Positions 17,698-25,932 of a DNA stretch of 64,000 nt are shown piece by piece. Position 1 is the stretch's first letter. The number at the start of each line of letters is the position of its first letter. The translations under genes were made by a program, and so were the position numbers. The DNA comes from Microcoleus vaginatus WJT46-NPBG5 (GTDB lineage Bacteria > Cyanobacteriota > Cyanobacteriia > Cyanobacteriales > Oscillatoriaceae), in NCBI GenBank assembly GCA_019359355.1, contig JAHHHM010000018.1, positions 1 through 64,000 on the forward strand, in the 5' to 3' direction. The notes beneath the pieces were generated by a model. It ran no database searches, was not told the origin of the DNA, and saw only the letters and a program-made list of their open reading frames with translations.

Positions 17698-20121
17698 TTA
17701 GTGAGAACTCGCAAAGTTTGTCATCACCCCATAAATAGACCAAATCGCCATAGCACGGAGATAGTGGCTGGCGCGGAACGTCCCAACGGCAGTGATCGCT
17801 TCAGGCGTGCGGAATTGCAACCCGTTGTCATAAATTTGCCGCACCACGGCTTCGCTGAGGGCAAATGCCTCCTCTTTCATTCCCATTTGCACCATAAACG
17901 CTGCAATGCCAAAGTTAATGCCGGTCCACACTTCCAATGGATGAGTGGCTTTGGGGTTCACCGGCGATCCATCCGGCAGAAGTCCATTTGCCGCCCCAAT
18001 TTTGCCATCATGGAACTTCAGGAAGCAGGCTTGATAAACCGTTCTTAAGGCAGTGAGGGCGCAATCACGGGGTACAATATCCGGCAGTCCCAGCAACTGA
18101 GCGTAAAACTGACCACACAATTGGTCTGCCATCACCACTTGGGAACCGCTTTCACTGTCGAGCCGGTAATACTCGCCATTCCAGAGTTTTTCTTGGTAGA
18201 TCGGTTTGGCTTGATCAAGCCAACTTTGGTAAGTGGCAATCATTTCTTGAGGATTTGGGGATAAAGACTGATTCATCAGAACTTTGCCCATTGCAATGGC
18301 AGCCTCAAGAGCAGCTAACCACAAACCGCCGCAGTAAGCGCTAACGCCTTGCAATTGCCAATCATCAAAGGTCTGATCCGGCGCACCGGCATTCTCTGGG
18401 ATGCCATCGCCGTCTTTATCAAACGTCTTAAGATAGGCTAAGGTTTCCACCACAGCCGGCCAGCAGTCGGTGAGAAATTCAATATCGCTGGCACCTGTGA
18501 GCAGAAAATCCCGATAGACTTGCAAGACAAAATCGCAGGGTAAATCTTTCCACAGGTTACAGTCTTGGTAGCTGGTGTAATTCGTTTGCTCCCACGGGTG
18601 TTCATTCGGTGCACCGAGATCGTGGGGAGTGGCACCGGCTATTTTACGAACCGCTGCCGCTTGGTTATAGCCAATAATGCGCGGGGTATCGTCGCCGGCA
18701 GGAATGGCGCGGGCAAACGCTTGCAAAACGGATTTTTCTAATTCTGGCCACAGCATCAGCAGTGCAAACGAGCCGTACAGCCGCACATCCAGGCTTTCAT
18801 ACCAGCGATAATCGATACATTCAAGCACCGCAAACTGACCTTTGGGGTCGCGTTCATCTGCCCCACTCCAAAGGGTGCCGCCGCCGGTGAGCGCGTAAAG
18901 CTCATTAAACAAGGCCATTTTGAACCAATCTGGCAAATCTTCGCGTTCCAGAATTGGTTTTTGCCAAGCTTGAATATTTTCTTTCCAAGTATCTGAATGT
19001 TTGAGGGCGGTGCGAACCATTGACCAAGCGTTTTTGCCATGCCGGCCAAAAAAGTCGGTGTAGCGCCGGTAATACCAGGCACCTGAGCCAAATTCAGTTA
19101 CCGGGAAATCCCATGCGAGAATAAAAGGAATTTTCCGAGTTTTACCGGGTCTTAGGGTAAAGCGAACGGCAAGGGCAACCCCAATTTGCTCTCCCTCTGC
19201 TGCCGGTGTTTCGTTATCCGCATCAGAGAGGGAACCATCACCGGCGAAATATCTCCACACGTCCTCGCCAGTGCCGGCACATTGCCAGCGCGAATTGTAA
19301 AATACTTCCACAGCCGGGTTAGTCACGGTGGCAATCGCCAACTGTCCTTCCCCTTCCACGGGTTGCTCATTCGTGCTCAGCCGGCTCATTAAGCAGCCAA
19401 CTCGGAAATGATCTTCAACCCAACGATTAAAACTGCCGGCACTTTCTCCCCAGCGTGACTGATATTCGTAAACTGGACTGCCATCATCCCGCACCTGCAC
19501 TTGGGGCGATTTAATCGCATTGGTAAACCAACCCACCATATTCTGCCAGGTGAGCATAATGCTGACGACAATCGGTTCATCTGTCGGGTTGTAGGCAGTC
19601 CATTCAAAAATGGCCAGGGGATAACTGCTTTCCTGGTAGTTACGGGGCCAAACTGGCGAAAATTGCTCACACGTCAGTTCTGCCTGAAACACCCCTTCAT
19701 AAACAAACCAGCTTTGGGGATAAAGCGCATGATAAGTGCCGGTGTTGCTCGACCCTGTCTCCCCGTCTCCCCCTCTTGTCTTGGGATACCACTGCCATGC
19801 GGAAAGGCTACCATCTGCCGGCGGTTCGGTACACAGGGCAAATGCTTGCTTCTTGCCGGCTGCTTCCTCAAAAACGCTAAACTGGCAAGCCGGTAAGTTG
19901 TCAAAAATATGTTCTCCCCCGTCGAGATGCCAGAGATTAAAATCCCCACGGGAAGACCGGCCTATACAGCCGGCACCAAAGCCGCCTAAAGGCATTCCAT
20001 GCCAAGGGCCATCATCAAGATTGCTGGCGTAGCGAACAGTGTAAGGCTTGTCCCATCCGAGGCCAATGGGACGATTCCAGGTATAGGGAGGAATTTTGGG
20101 ACGAGGAGTTGGATCGATCAT
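17698..20121 (-). CDS. GH116 family glycosidase (GBA2-like beta-glucosidase/glucosylceramidase)
   Basis: The ~807-residue protein has the GBA2_N-type N-terminal domain (GPWHGMPLGGFGAGCIGRSS near residue 40) and an (alpha/alpha)6 catalytic domain. Hallmark segments are FNELYALTGGGTLW, LYGSFALLMLWPELE, PHDLGAPNEHPW, DGDGIPENAGAPDQTFDDW and AYCGGLWLAAL. By analogy with GBA2 the Glu of NELYAL and the Asp of TFDDW are candidate nucleophile and acid/base. Family members hydrolyse beta-glucosides, including glucosylceramide in animals; the substrate here is unknown. No signal peptide, so probably cytosolic. ATG 20121 (MIDPTPRPK) is preferred; an in-frame ATG at 20175 adds 18 residues. Single gene with its own terminator. 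Confidence 0.9.
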   Translation of the reverse strand: MIDPTPRPKIPPYTWNRPIGLGWDKPYTVRYASNLDDGPWHGMPLGGFGAGCIGRSSRGDFNLWHLDGGEHIFDNLPACQFSVFEEAAGKKQAFALCTEPPADGSLSAWQWYPKTRGGDGETGSSNTGTYHALYPQSWFVYEGVFQAELTCEQFSPVWPRNYQESSYPLAIFEWTAYNPTDEPIVVSIMLTWQNMVGWFTNAIKSPQVQVRDDGSPVYEYQSRWGESAGSFNRWVEDHFRVGCLMSRLSTNEQPVEGEGQLAIATVTNPAVEVFYNSRWQCAGTGEDVWRYFAGDGSLSDADNETPAAEGEQIGVALAVRFTLRPGKTRKIPFILAWDFPVTEFGSGAWYYRRYTDFFGRHGKNAWSMVRTALKHSDTWKENIQAWQKPILEREDLPDWFKMALFNELYALTGGGTLWSGADERDPKGQFAVLECIDYRWYESLDVRLYGSFALLMLWPELEKSVLQAFARAIPAGDDTPRIIGYNQAAAVRKIAGATPHDLGAPNEHPWEQTNYTSYQDCNLWKDLPCDFVLQVYRDFLLTGASDIEFLTDCWPAVVETLAYLKTFDKDGDGIPENAGAPDQTFDDWQLQGVSAYCGGLWLAALEAAIAMGKVLMNQSLSPNPQEMIATYQSWLDQAKPIYQEKLWNGEYYRLDSESGSQVVMADQLCGQFYAQLLGLPDIVPRDCALTALRTVYQACFLKFHDGKIGAANGLLPDGSPVNPKATHPLEVWTGINFGIAAFMVQMGMKEEAFALSEAVVRQIYDNGLQFRTPEAITAVGTFRASHYLRAMAIWSIYGVMTNFASSH

Positions 20122-20355
20122 GTCCTCGATTTTACCGCTCACCGGCATTGTCGAGGCAACCGAAAACCGAAACATTCGAGTTTCTGCCGAACTGCCGGCA
20201 GTCCATCTTCACTTTTAGTCCGTTTAAAATTCTTAATCTTTTCGGCTTCCTCCTGTAGCTGACAGGGGGCACGGAATCCAATAGGCTGATCGAAGTGGCA
20301 ATTTCTGCCCTCGCACTTTTTAGCCCACCCTTGCAAATTCGTTAGTATCCCGAAA

Positions 20356-20679
20356 ATGGCTCTTAAAATCGTTCAAAACTTTGATAGCAGCTTTACCCTT
20401 GAACCTGCGGCAAAAGAAACTCTGTTTAACTTATTAACAGGTGAAGCCTTTATTAACCAAATCGCCCAACAAGGGCAATGCGAACAAATTGAATTTACGG
20501 AATTACTTTTTCAGCCAGTTCCCTATAGTTTGGCTACCCCCAAAGGGATGCCGGCTGAATTCGAGCCATATCATGAATCACCAGACTACATCATCATCAA
20601 CGTTCCCCCTAACTTTATGTTCACCGCTAAAATATTTAAACCCAGTCGGCTTTGTGCGATTTACCGCAAAATTAAATAG
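20356..20679 (+). CDS. Small conserved-looking hypothetical protein
   Basis: The 107-residue acidic protein has no membrane segment or known motif. The sequence is balanced (helical N-terminus KETLFNLLTGEAFINQIAQQ, then ESPDYIIINVPPNFMF), and codon use resembles its neighbours, so it is likely a real gene. Family not recognised. It is divergent from the GH116 gene and 105 bases before the GIY-YIG gene on the same strand, so they may be co-transcribed. Confidence 0.6.
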   Translation: MALKIVQNFDSSFTLEPAAKETLFNLLTGEAFINQIAQQGQCEQIEFTELLFQPVPYSLATPKGMPAEFEPYHESPDYIIINVPPNFMFTAKIFKPSRLCAIYRKIK

Positions 20680-20784
20680 AAAAACTTTATCCAACAATTA
20701 CCCTGCTGCCGGCCCTTCTTGTAAAAAGCTCTTTTCAACTTTACTCACAACTAATAACTCCAAACTCAGCACTCAGGACTTAAT

Positions 20785-21330
20785 ATGACCACAGAAACAG
20801 ACATCTCCTCTCTAGCAAGCTTAGAATATATTCCTTATGTAGATAACGGTGGCCAGTTACCCGAAGCTTTGCAGGGTAAAGTAGGGGTTTACGCAATTTT
20901 TGATTCTGAAAAAGTGCTGCAATTTGTTGGTTATTCCCGTGATGTTTATCTCAGCTTGAAGCAACACTTTGTCCGCCAACCACAGAATTGTTACTGGCTA
21001 AAAGTTCAAACCATTGATCGGCCTAGCCGCACCATTTTAGAAAATATCCGTGAATCTTGGATCGCTGAAAATGGGGGCACACCGGCAGGCAATGGAGCTA
21101 ATGAAATGAAATGGACTCAGCCGATTGATGTGAAAACCCTGATGACTTCTGAGGAACAGGCGAGTTATGAAAAGGCTGCCGGTCAAGAAATGGAACAGGC
21201 GAAAGTGTTGAAAAAAGCCGCAAGACGGGTTGAAGCCGGCATTCTCGCTTCCCTCGAAACTCGTGGATTGCAAACAGAAGTTCGCTTTAACCCCAAACTC
21301 AAAGACAGCGGTCTGCTTGATTTAAAATAG
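20785..21330 (+). CDS. GIY-YIG nuclease superfamily protein (cyanobacterial type)
   Basis: The 181-residue protein has a GIY-YIG-like fold at residues ~30-95: VGVYAIFD (GIY position), then LQFVGYSRDV (YIG position), and an Arg/Glu-containing helix (RTILENIRESWIAENGG). The second motif is FVGYS rather than YIG. The C-terminal ~75 residues are charged and helical (VLKKAARRVEAGILASLETRG). Family members cleave DNA or are structure-specific endonuclease relatives; the specific function in cyanobacteria is unknown. Confidence 0.75.
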   Translation: MTTETDISSLASLEYIPYVDNGGQLPEALQGKVGVYAIFDSEKVLQFVGYSRDVYLSLKQHFVRQPQNCYWLKVQTIDRPSRTILENIRESWIAENGGTPAGNGANEMKWTQPIDVKTLMTSEEQASYEKAAGQEMEQAKVLKKAARRVEAGILASLETRGLQTEVRFNPKLKDSGLLDLK

Positions 21331-21657
21331 CAGCAATTTTTCAAGAATAAACTTTTAAAAACTTGGAAGTTGAGTTGAGAAACGACCCCTCCACTGCGCT
21401 TCGCCCAACATAACTTAGAAATAAGTTTTTGGACAAAGTAAATTGGAAGTTTCGTTTTGCTAAATCTGCTTGCAAAACTTATCTTTTACTGCAGATTCCA
21501 CAGGTAAAACTTGAATAACGAGCTTAAGACATTCAAGTTTTACCTGCGGATACAGATGAAGATCACAATTTGAGACGCTTGTTTGTCAGGGCTTCTGATT
21601 TTTGCAAGAGGTTGAAGATGTTGAGCCGGCATCTTACCCAACAATTCTGCTTTTTTC
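21331..21657. other. Convergent intergenic region with a long perfect inverted repeat
   Basis: CAGGTAAAACTTGAAT (21501-21516) and its exact reverse complement (21531-21546) form a 16-bp stem with a 14-nt loop. It lies between two genes that end toward each other. There is no T-run, so a bidirectional terminator is possible but not classical. Confidence 0.6.
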
Positions 21658-22989
21658 TTAGTTATGCAAGAGTTTTAGCCCCATCTTAACTTTGTCCATC
21701 AGGGTTTTTTGTGATACACAGGTAATCAAGCAGAGTTTTCCGCAAGCCAAAGTTTGTTGGCGAATCTTCTGTGCTTTTTCGCCATACCAAATGTTTCGAG
21801 CGCTTTCATTTTTCACGTTGCCAATCACGGGAAAGTCATTACATAATTTCACATTTCCATCTGTTTCAATCCAGTAATTGCGAAGTCCCACCCGACAAGG
21901 CATATTTTCCGCCGGCGCTTTTTCTTCACGGAAGTGGGGCAGCATGAGTCGCAAGATTTCATCACTGTTCATAATGGGTGCGCCATTTTTCTTCATTTCA
22001 ATCAGGCGCTCAATAACTTTGGCAAATTCTTCTTGGTCTTCTTGTTCAACCCACAATTCCTCATAAGTTTCTTGTGTCCACCGATTAACCGGCTGGAAGT
22101 TTACAGTGGTCACTCCCATTTTTTCCGCCCACTCAACGATATCAGGCAACAAACGGAAATTTAATTTATTAATCGTTGGTTTGACAGTAATCGGAAATTT
22201 CACACCTTGTTTGTCGCACTCTTCCCGCAGATATTTAATGCCGTTAGAAAGTTTTGCAAATAATCCCGGATAACCGCGAAGGTAATCATGGAGTTCGGCA
22301 TTAGGGCCATCGACTGAAAAATTGACATTAAAAGGTCGCGCTGCTACAGTTTTCTCGGCATTTTCCTTCGTCATGCACGAGCCGTTCGTTGTCACACCGC
22401 TGTGGATGCCATTCTCGCCGCAAAAGGCAAGCAAATCTATAAATCCTTTCTTAATAAAAGGTTCGCCACCACTAAAATTTATGGAAAACTCGCCCACAAA
22501 CGCTTTGATGCTCAATAGGGCATTTTTCCATTCTTCGATGCTCATTTCGTTTTTGTAGTTCTTAAGCCGCCAGTATTCACACTGCCGGCATTTCACATTG
22601 CAATGCTCATTGATAATCCCGTAAAAAGTGACCGGCTTGGTAGTGTCGTAGCCAGTATTTCGATAAACCGATTCTGCAACTGCATTTTGAGTGTGCTTTA
22701 CTGCCAGCTTGGACAGAGTTAACGGGTTCATGAGCATACCTCTCAAATGTAATTTTTTGACAAAATACTTCCCGCTTAATTCTGCAAGCATCGCAGTTAC
22801 GCAATGAGCAATTGACAGTAAAGCGCTCTCGCCAATTCCAGCTTCTGCCGCGTCGGCGCTAATGTCATTCAGAATTTTTAGCAGGTTGTAAAAAAGAAAG
22901 CCAGCAAATTGATTCGCTGGTGTTTGTTCAGGTTTAATTAAACTCTTGAATGATGAGAGTAGGGGAAGAATAGGTAAAGTTGTTGCCAT
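21658..22989 (-). CDS. Radical SAM protein with SPASM-like C-terminal cysteines
   Basis: The 443-residue protein has the radical SAM motif CxxxCxxC as CNVKCRQC (C130, C134, C137), which binds a [4Fe-4S] cluster and S-adenosylmethionine. The glycine-rich FSGGEPFIKKGF and later THxT-like TTNGSCMT segments fit the core barrel. The C-terminus contains CRVGLRNYWIETDGNVKLCN and ACGKLCLITC, a cysteine pattern like SPASM auxiliary cluster domains. An N-terminal extension of ~115 residues is helical and unrecognised. The reaction is unknown; SPASM proteins often modify peptides, but no precursor peptide gene is obvious nearby. Confidence 0.87.
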   Translation of the reverse strand: MATTLPILPLLSSFKSLIKPEQTPANQFAGFLFYNLLKILNDISADAAEAGIGESALLSIAHCVTAMLAELSGKYFVKKLHLRGMLMNPLTLSKLAVKHTQNAVAESVYRNTGYDTTKPVTFYGIINEHCNVKCRQCEYWRLKNYKNEMSIEEWKNALLSIKAFVGEFSINFSGGEPFIKKGFIDLLAFCGENGIHSGVTTNGSCMTKENAEKTVAARPFNVNFSVDGPNAELHDYLRGYPGLFAKLSNGIKYLREECDKQGVKFPITVKPTINKLNFRLLPDIVEWAEKMGVTTVNFQPVNRWTQETYEELWVEQEDQEEFAKVIERLIEMKKNGAPIMNSDEILRLMLPHFREEKAPAENMPCRVGLRNYWIETDGNVKLCNDFPVIGNVKNESARNIWYGEKAQKIRQQTLACGKLCLITCVSQKTLMDKVKMGLKLLHN

Positions 22990-23179
22990 TTTGGCAGATG
23001 TTTTTTAAACTTAACAATTGCTCGCTGCCTGACTTACTTCTCTATGGCAAGAGTCTAGTGAGAAAACGTTTTTATTGCTGAGCCTGCTTGTTTAAAATAT
23101 TTTCATTTCTGGAATTCAATTTTTTAAGGTTGCAACGGGTGTAAGCTAAACAATTGAGGCATAGGCTACCCAATTCTTT

Positions 23180-24946
23180 ATGAGTTCGACCCTGATAGGC
23201 AATCGCTATCGCGTTCTTCGGTCGCTGGCCACCGGCGGCTTTGGCGAAACCTTTTTGGCCGAAGACACCCACACACCTTCCGCACGCCGGTGTGTGATTA
23301 AGCAGCTCAAACCGATCATTAACGATCCCCAGATGTACCAGTTGGTGCAAGAGCGATTTAAGCGAGAAGCGGCCATTCTGGAAACTCTGGGCGAGGGCAA
23401 CAACCAAATTCCCCGCTTGTATGCCTACTTTGAGGAAGCGGGCAAATTTTTCTTAGTGCAGGAATTCATTGAGGGTCAAACCCTGACGCAAAAGGTGGCA
23501 GCAGAAGGCCGTGTCAACGAGAATGCTGTTAGGGAAATCCTTGTAAAGATTTTGCCGGTTTTGGATTATGTGCATCGCAACCGGATGGTGCATCGGGATA
23601 TTAAGCCGGATAACATCATCATGCGGCAGCGAGATGGCTTGCCGGTGTTAATTGATTTCGGCGCGGTGAAGGAATCTATGGCCACCGCCCTCAATACTCA
23701 AGGTAATCCCACTCAATCCGTGGTTGTGGGAACGCCCGGTTTTATGCCTTCTGAGCAAGCTGCCGGCAGACCGACTTATTCCAGCGATCTATATAGTTTG
23801 GGGCTGACAGGGATCTATCTGCTCACCGGCAAAACTCCCCAAGAGTTGCAAAGCGATCCTCAAACGGGTGAGATTATTTGGCGTCCTTCCGCTCCCAATA
23901 TTAGTCCGGCTTTTGCAACGGTGCTGGATAAGGCAATTCACTCTCATTCCTCACAGCGCTACACCACAGCCCAAGAAATGCAAGCGGCGCTGCAAGCTGC
24001 GCCTGAATCAACATTTTCATCAAGCGAGACGGTGGCAGTGTCGCCCGGAGGCGTTGTTCGTCCTCCTGCACCGCGCCCTGCTGGTTCCAGTAATGCTTGG
24101 TTAAAAGCGCTGATTATTGGCGGTTTACTTGGGACATCTGTTGCAGTTGCTATTGCACTGATCCGCAATGCGCTGCAATCACCGGCACCAAACGATCCGG
24201 TGGCCCAACAGTCCCGACCGGCACCTGTCGCTACTCGCTCGCCGGCACCTGTCACTCGTTCGCCGGCACCTGTCACTCGTTCGCCGGCACCTGTGCCCAC
24301 TCGTTCAGTTCCCTCTCCCGCCCAATCGGTGCCACCGGCATCTGAAACACCAACCCCTGCAGACTCTCCATCAGCGCCGCCGGCATCTGAACAGCCAGAC
24401 CCTGAACCCTCAGAATTTCCGACAGCCTCCCCCTCCGCTTCCCCGACGCCGGTCGAACAAATACCCACACCGGCACCGTCTCGGCCCCCCGCAGTCACTC
24501 CACCTAGAGCAGAAAATCCCACGAATATTGCTGCCGGTGATGTGCGTGTGCCCGGATTGTCGCCAGGGACACCAGAACGGGCAGTGACGCAAACTTTTGG
24601 CACACCCACTAGAGTCGCCACCGGCTATTGGCCCAATACTGAATCGGTTCTCTATGAGTTGGAGCCAAATCAGATTGGTTTAGGCTTTATCGTTGACCGC
24701 GATTCTCGCCGGTTGCGCCAAACAGAAGTTTCCTTTGCCCAATCCATCCCACCAGAGCAAATGCTGGCAACGTTAAATGGGATGACCGGCGGCAGGGCAA
24801 GTGAGGATGTTCAACAAGCACTGCAACGCGTGCAGCAGCGTCAGTGGAGTCAGTATTCCTTTGCCACCGGCGGTTTGGAGGGCGTGATTCAGCGAAATGA
24901 AAGCGACCGCATCTATATTGCCGTTTGGGAAGAAGATTTACATTAA
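23180..24946 (+). CDS. Membrane-anchored eukaryotic-type Ser/Thr protein kinase
   Basis: The 588-residue protein has a kinase domain at about residues 9-265: glycine loop LATGGFGETF, VIK with the ATP lysine (K41), catalytic HRDIKPDN (D140) and DFG (159-161). A Pro-Ala-rich spacer follows, then one membrane segment (ALIIGGLLGTSVAVAIALI, ~305-328), and a Pro/Ser/Thr-rich linker with RSPAPVT repeats encoded by a 21-bp repeat containing CCGGCA. The C-terminal domain (~452-585, starting VRVPGLSPGTPERAV) recurs in cyanobacterial kinases and is probably extracytoplasmic sensing. Monocistronic. The signal and substrate are unknown. Confidence 0.93.
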   Translation: MSSTLIGNRYRVLRSLATGGFGETFLAEDTHTPSARRCVIKQLKPIINDPQMYQLVQERFKREAAILETLGEGNNQIPRLYAYFEEAGKFFLVQEFIEGQTLTQKVAAEGRVNENAVREILVKILPVLDYVHRNRMVHRDIKPDNIIMRQRDGLPVLIDFGAVKESMATALNTQGNPTQSVVVGTPGFMPSEQAAGRPTYSSDLYSLGLTGIYLLTGKTPQELQSDPQTGEIIWRPSAPNISPAFATVLDKAIHSHSSQRYTTAQEMQAALQAAPESTFSSSETVAVSPGGVVRPPAPRPAGSSNAWLKALIIGGLLGTSVAVAIALIRNALQSPAPNDPVAQQSRPAPVATRSPAPVTRSPAPVTRSPAPVPTRSVPSPAQSVPPASETPTPADSPSAPPASEQPDPEPSEFPTASPSASPTPVEQIPTPAPSRPPAVTPPRAENPTNIAAGDVRVPGLSPGTPERAVTQTFGTPTRVATGYWPNTESVLYELEPNQIGLGFIVDRDSRRLRQTEVSFAQSIPPEQMLATLNGMTGGRASEDVQQALQRVQQRQWSQYSFATGGLEGVIQRNESDRIYIAVWEEDLH

Positions 24947-24983
24947 ACTTCCGGCCAACGGACATTTTTTAGATGCGTTCACA

Positions 24984-25024
24984 AATAAACACAGATCAAC
25001 AGCAATGATCGATCTGTGTTTATT
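24984..25024. terminator. Hairpin between convergent kinase and phasin-like genes
   Basis: AATAAACACAGATC and GATCTGTGTTTATT form a perfect 14-bp stem with a 13-nt loop, 38 bases after the kinase stop. The stem is AT-rich at its base and has no long T-run; it may act in both directions. Confidence 0.55.
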
Positions 25025-25101
25025 CGCAACAGATGGGATTTCCTGTGAGGCCACAATCATCGATTGGGCTTCAGATGAATGCCCGATCAAGCTGAAACAA
25101 C

Positions 25102-25425
25102 TTAACGCCAGAGCTTGTTTTCCAGATCACGCACCTGACGCTCTAGCCGGTCAAGACGTCCCCGCAGCTCATCCATTTCTGATTGACGAGGAACCCCTAA
25201 ATCTTGCAGTGCATTCCGCAGCTGTCGCTGCATCTGCACCTCCCAAGTTCCGGGGTCTGATTTGAGCTGCTGCATCAGATCGTCAGCAAACTTCTTGGCT
25301 TGCTCAGAATTGAGTTTGCCATCTTTTACCCACTCCTCACTCACTTCCCGGATTTTTTCTGTCACTAAGGAGGTCGTACCGATACCAATCATGAGCAGTT
25401 GCTTGAGCAGATCGTTGCTATTCAT
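25102..25425 (-). CDS. Phasin-like coiled-coil protein
   Basis: The 107-residue protein has a hydrophobic N-terminal helix (LLKQLLMIGIGTTSLVTEKI), then a charged helix (EEWVKDGKLNSEQAKKFADDL) and a C-terminal leucine-heptad coiled coil (MDELRGRLDRLERQVRDLENKL). This matches the short phasin-family proteins of cyanobacteria (polyhydroxyalkanoate regulator-like). Such proteins can coat storage granules or act as adaptors. No phaC or phaE gene lies nearby, so the link to PHA is by family only. Confidence 0.72.
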   Translation of the reverse strand: MNSNDLLKQLLMIGIGTTSLVTEKIREVSEEWVKDGKLNSEQAKKFADDLMQQLKSDPGTWEVQMQRQLRNALQDLGVPRQSEMDELRGRLDRLERQVRDLENKLWR

Positions 25426-25560
25426 GCTGTCTTCCTATCGCTTAACCAAAAAGGGCAGCTAAAACGCGGCCATCTAGCCTTCGGGTAAAATCTCAACCCT
25501 GCCAGCCATATTTCTATTCTGTCAAAATATCAAGGAAGCGAGATTTCCTTTGTATTATCA

Positions 25561-25920
25561 ATGCTATGTCCCCGCTGCCATCAATCCGTTGAAGCCCAAG
25601 CTGTTGCCTGTCCCAACTGCCGCACTCCTCTGAAAGCCTACGGCCATCCCGGCATTCCCTTATACCGTGCCGGCAAAGATGAATTTCTCTGTGACAGTTG
25701 TATTTATCACGATGACGACACCTGCACATTCCCGCAACGCCCCTACGCCAAGACTTGCACCCTCTACCATGACCGTTCTATGCCGCTAGAAATGCCTGTC
25801 AGTCGTTATGCCGGCAGTCGGCATGGGTTGGTTACAGCATGGCTACAGCGTAACTCGGCTTGGCTGCTGTTACTGGGGTTAGGGATCGTCAGTTTAGTGC
25901 TAGCGCTGGCTCGTCGTTAA
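25561..25920 (+). CDS. Double zinc-ribbon protein with C-terminal membrane anchor
   Basis: The 119-residue protein opens with a zinc ribbon MLCPRCHQSVEAQAVACPNC (C3, C6, C17, C20). A second cysteine set follows (CDSC, CTF, CTLYH, residues ~44-70), and it ends with one membrane helix (AWLLLLGLGIVSLVLALARR). This is a tail-anchored arrangement with the ribbons in the cytoplasm. Zinc ribbons of this type bind nucleic acid or protein; the partner is unknown. It converges with nblS, 12 bases away. Confidence 0.75.
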   Translation: MLCPRCHQSVEAQAVACPNCRTPLKAYGHPGIPLYRAGKDEFLCDSCIYHDDDTCTFPQRPYAKTCTLYHDRSMPLEMPVSRYAGSRHGLVTAWLQRNSAWLLLLGLGIVSLVLALARR

Positions 25921-25932
25921 TTCAGCGAACAG

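Noticed and set aside
23959-24621. Minus-strand open frame of 220 codons over the kinase
   Set aside because: Gly/Ala-rich composition is the complement of the Pro-rich linker; no start signal and no protein character.
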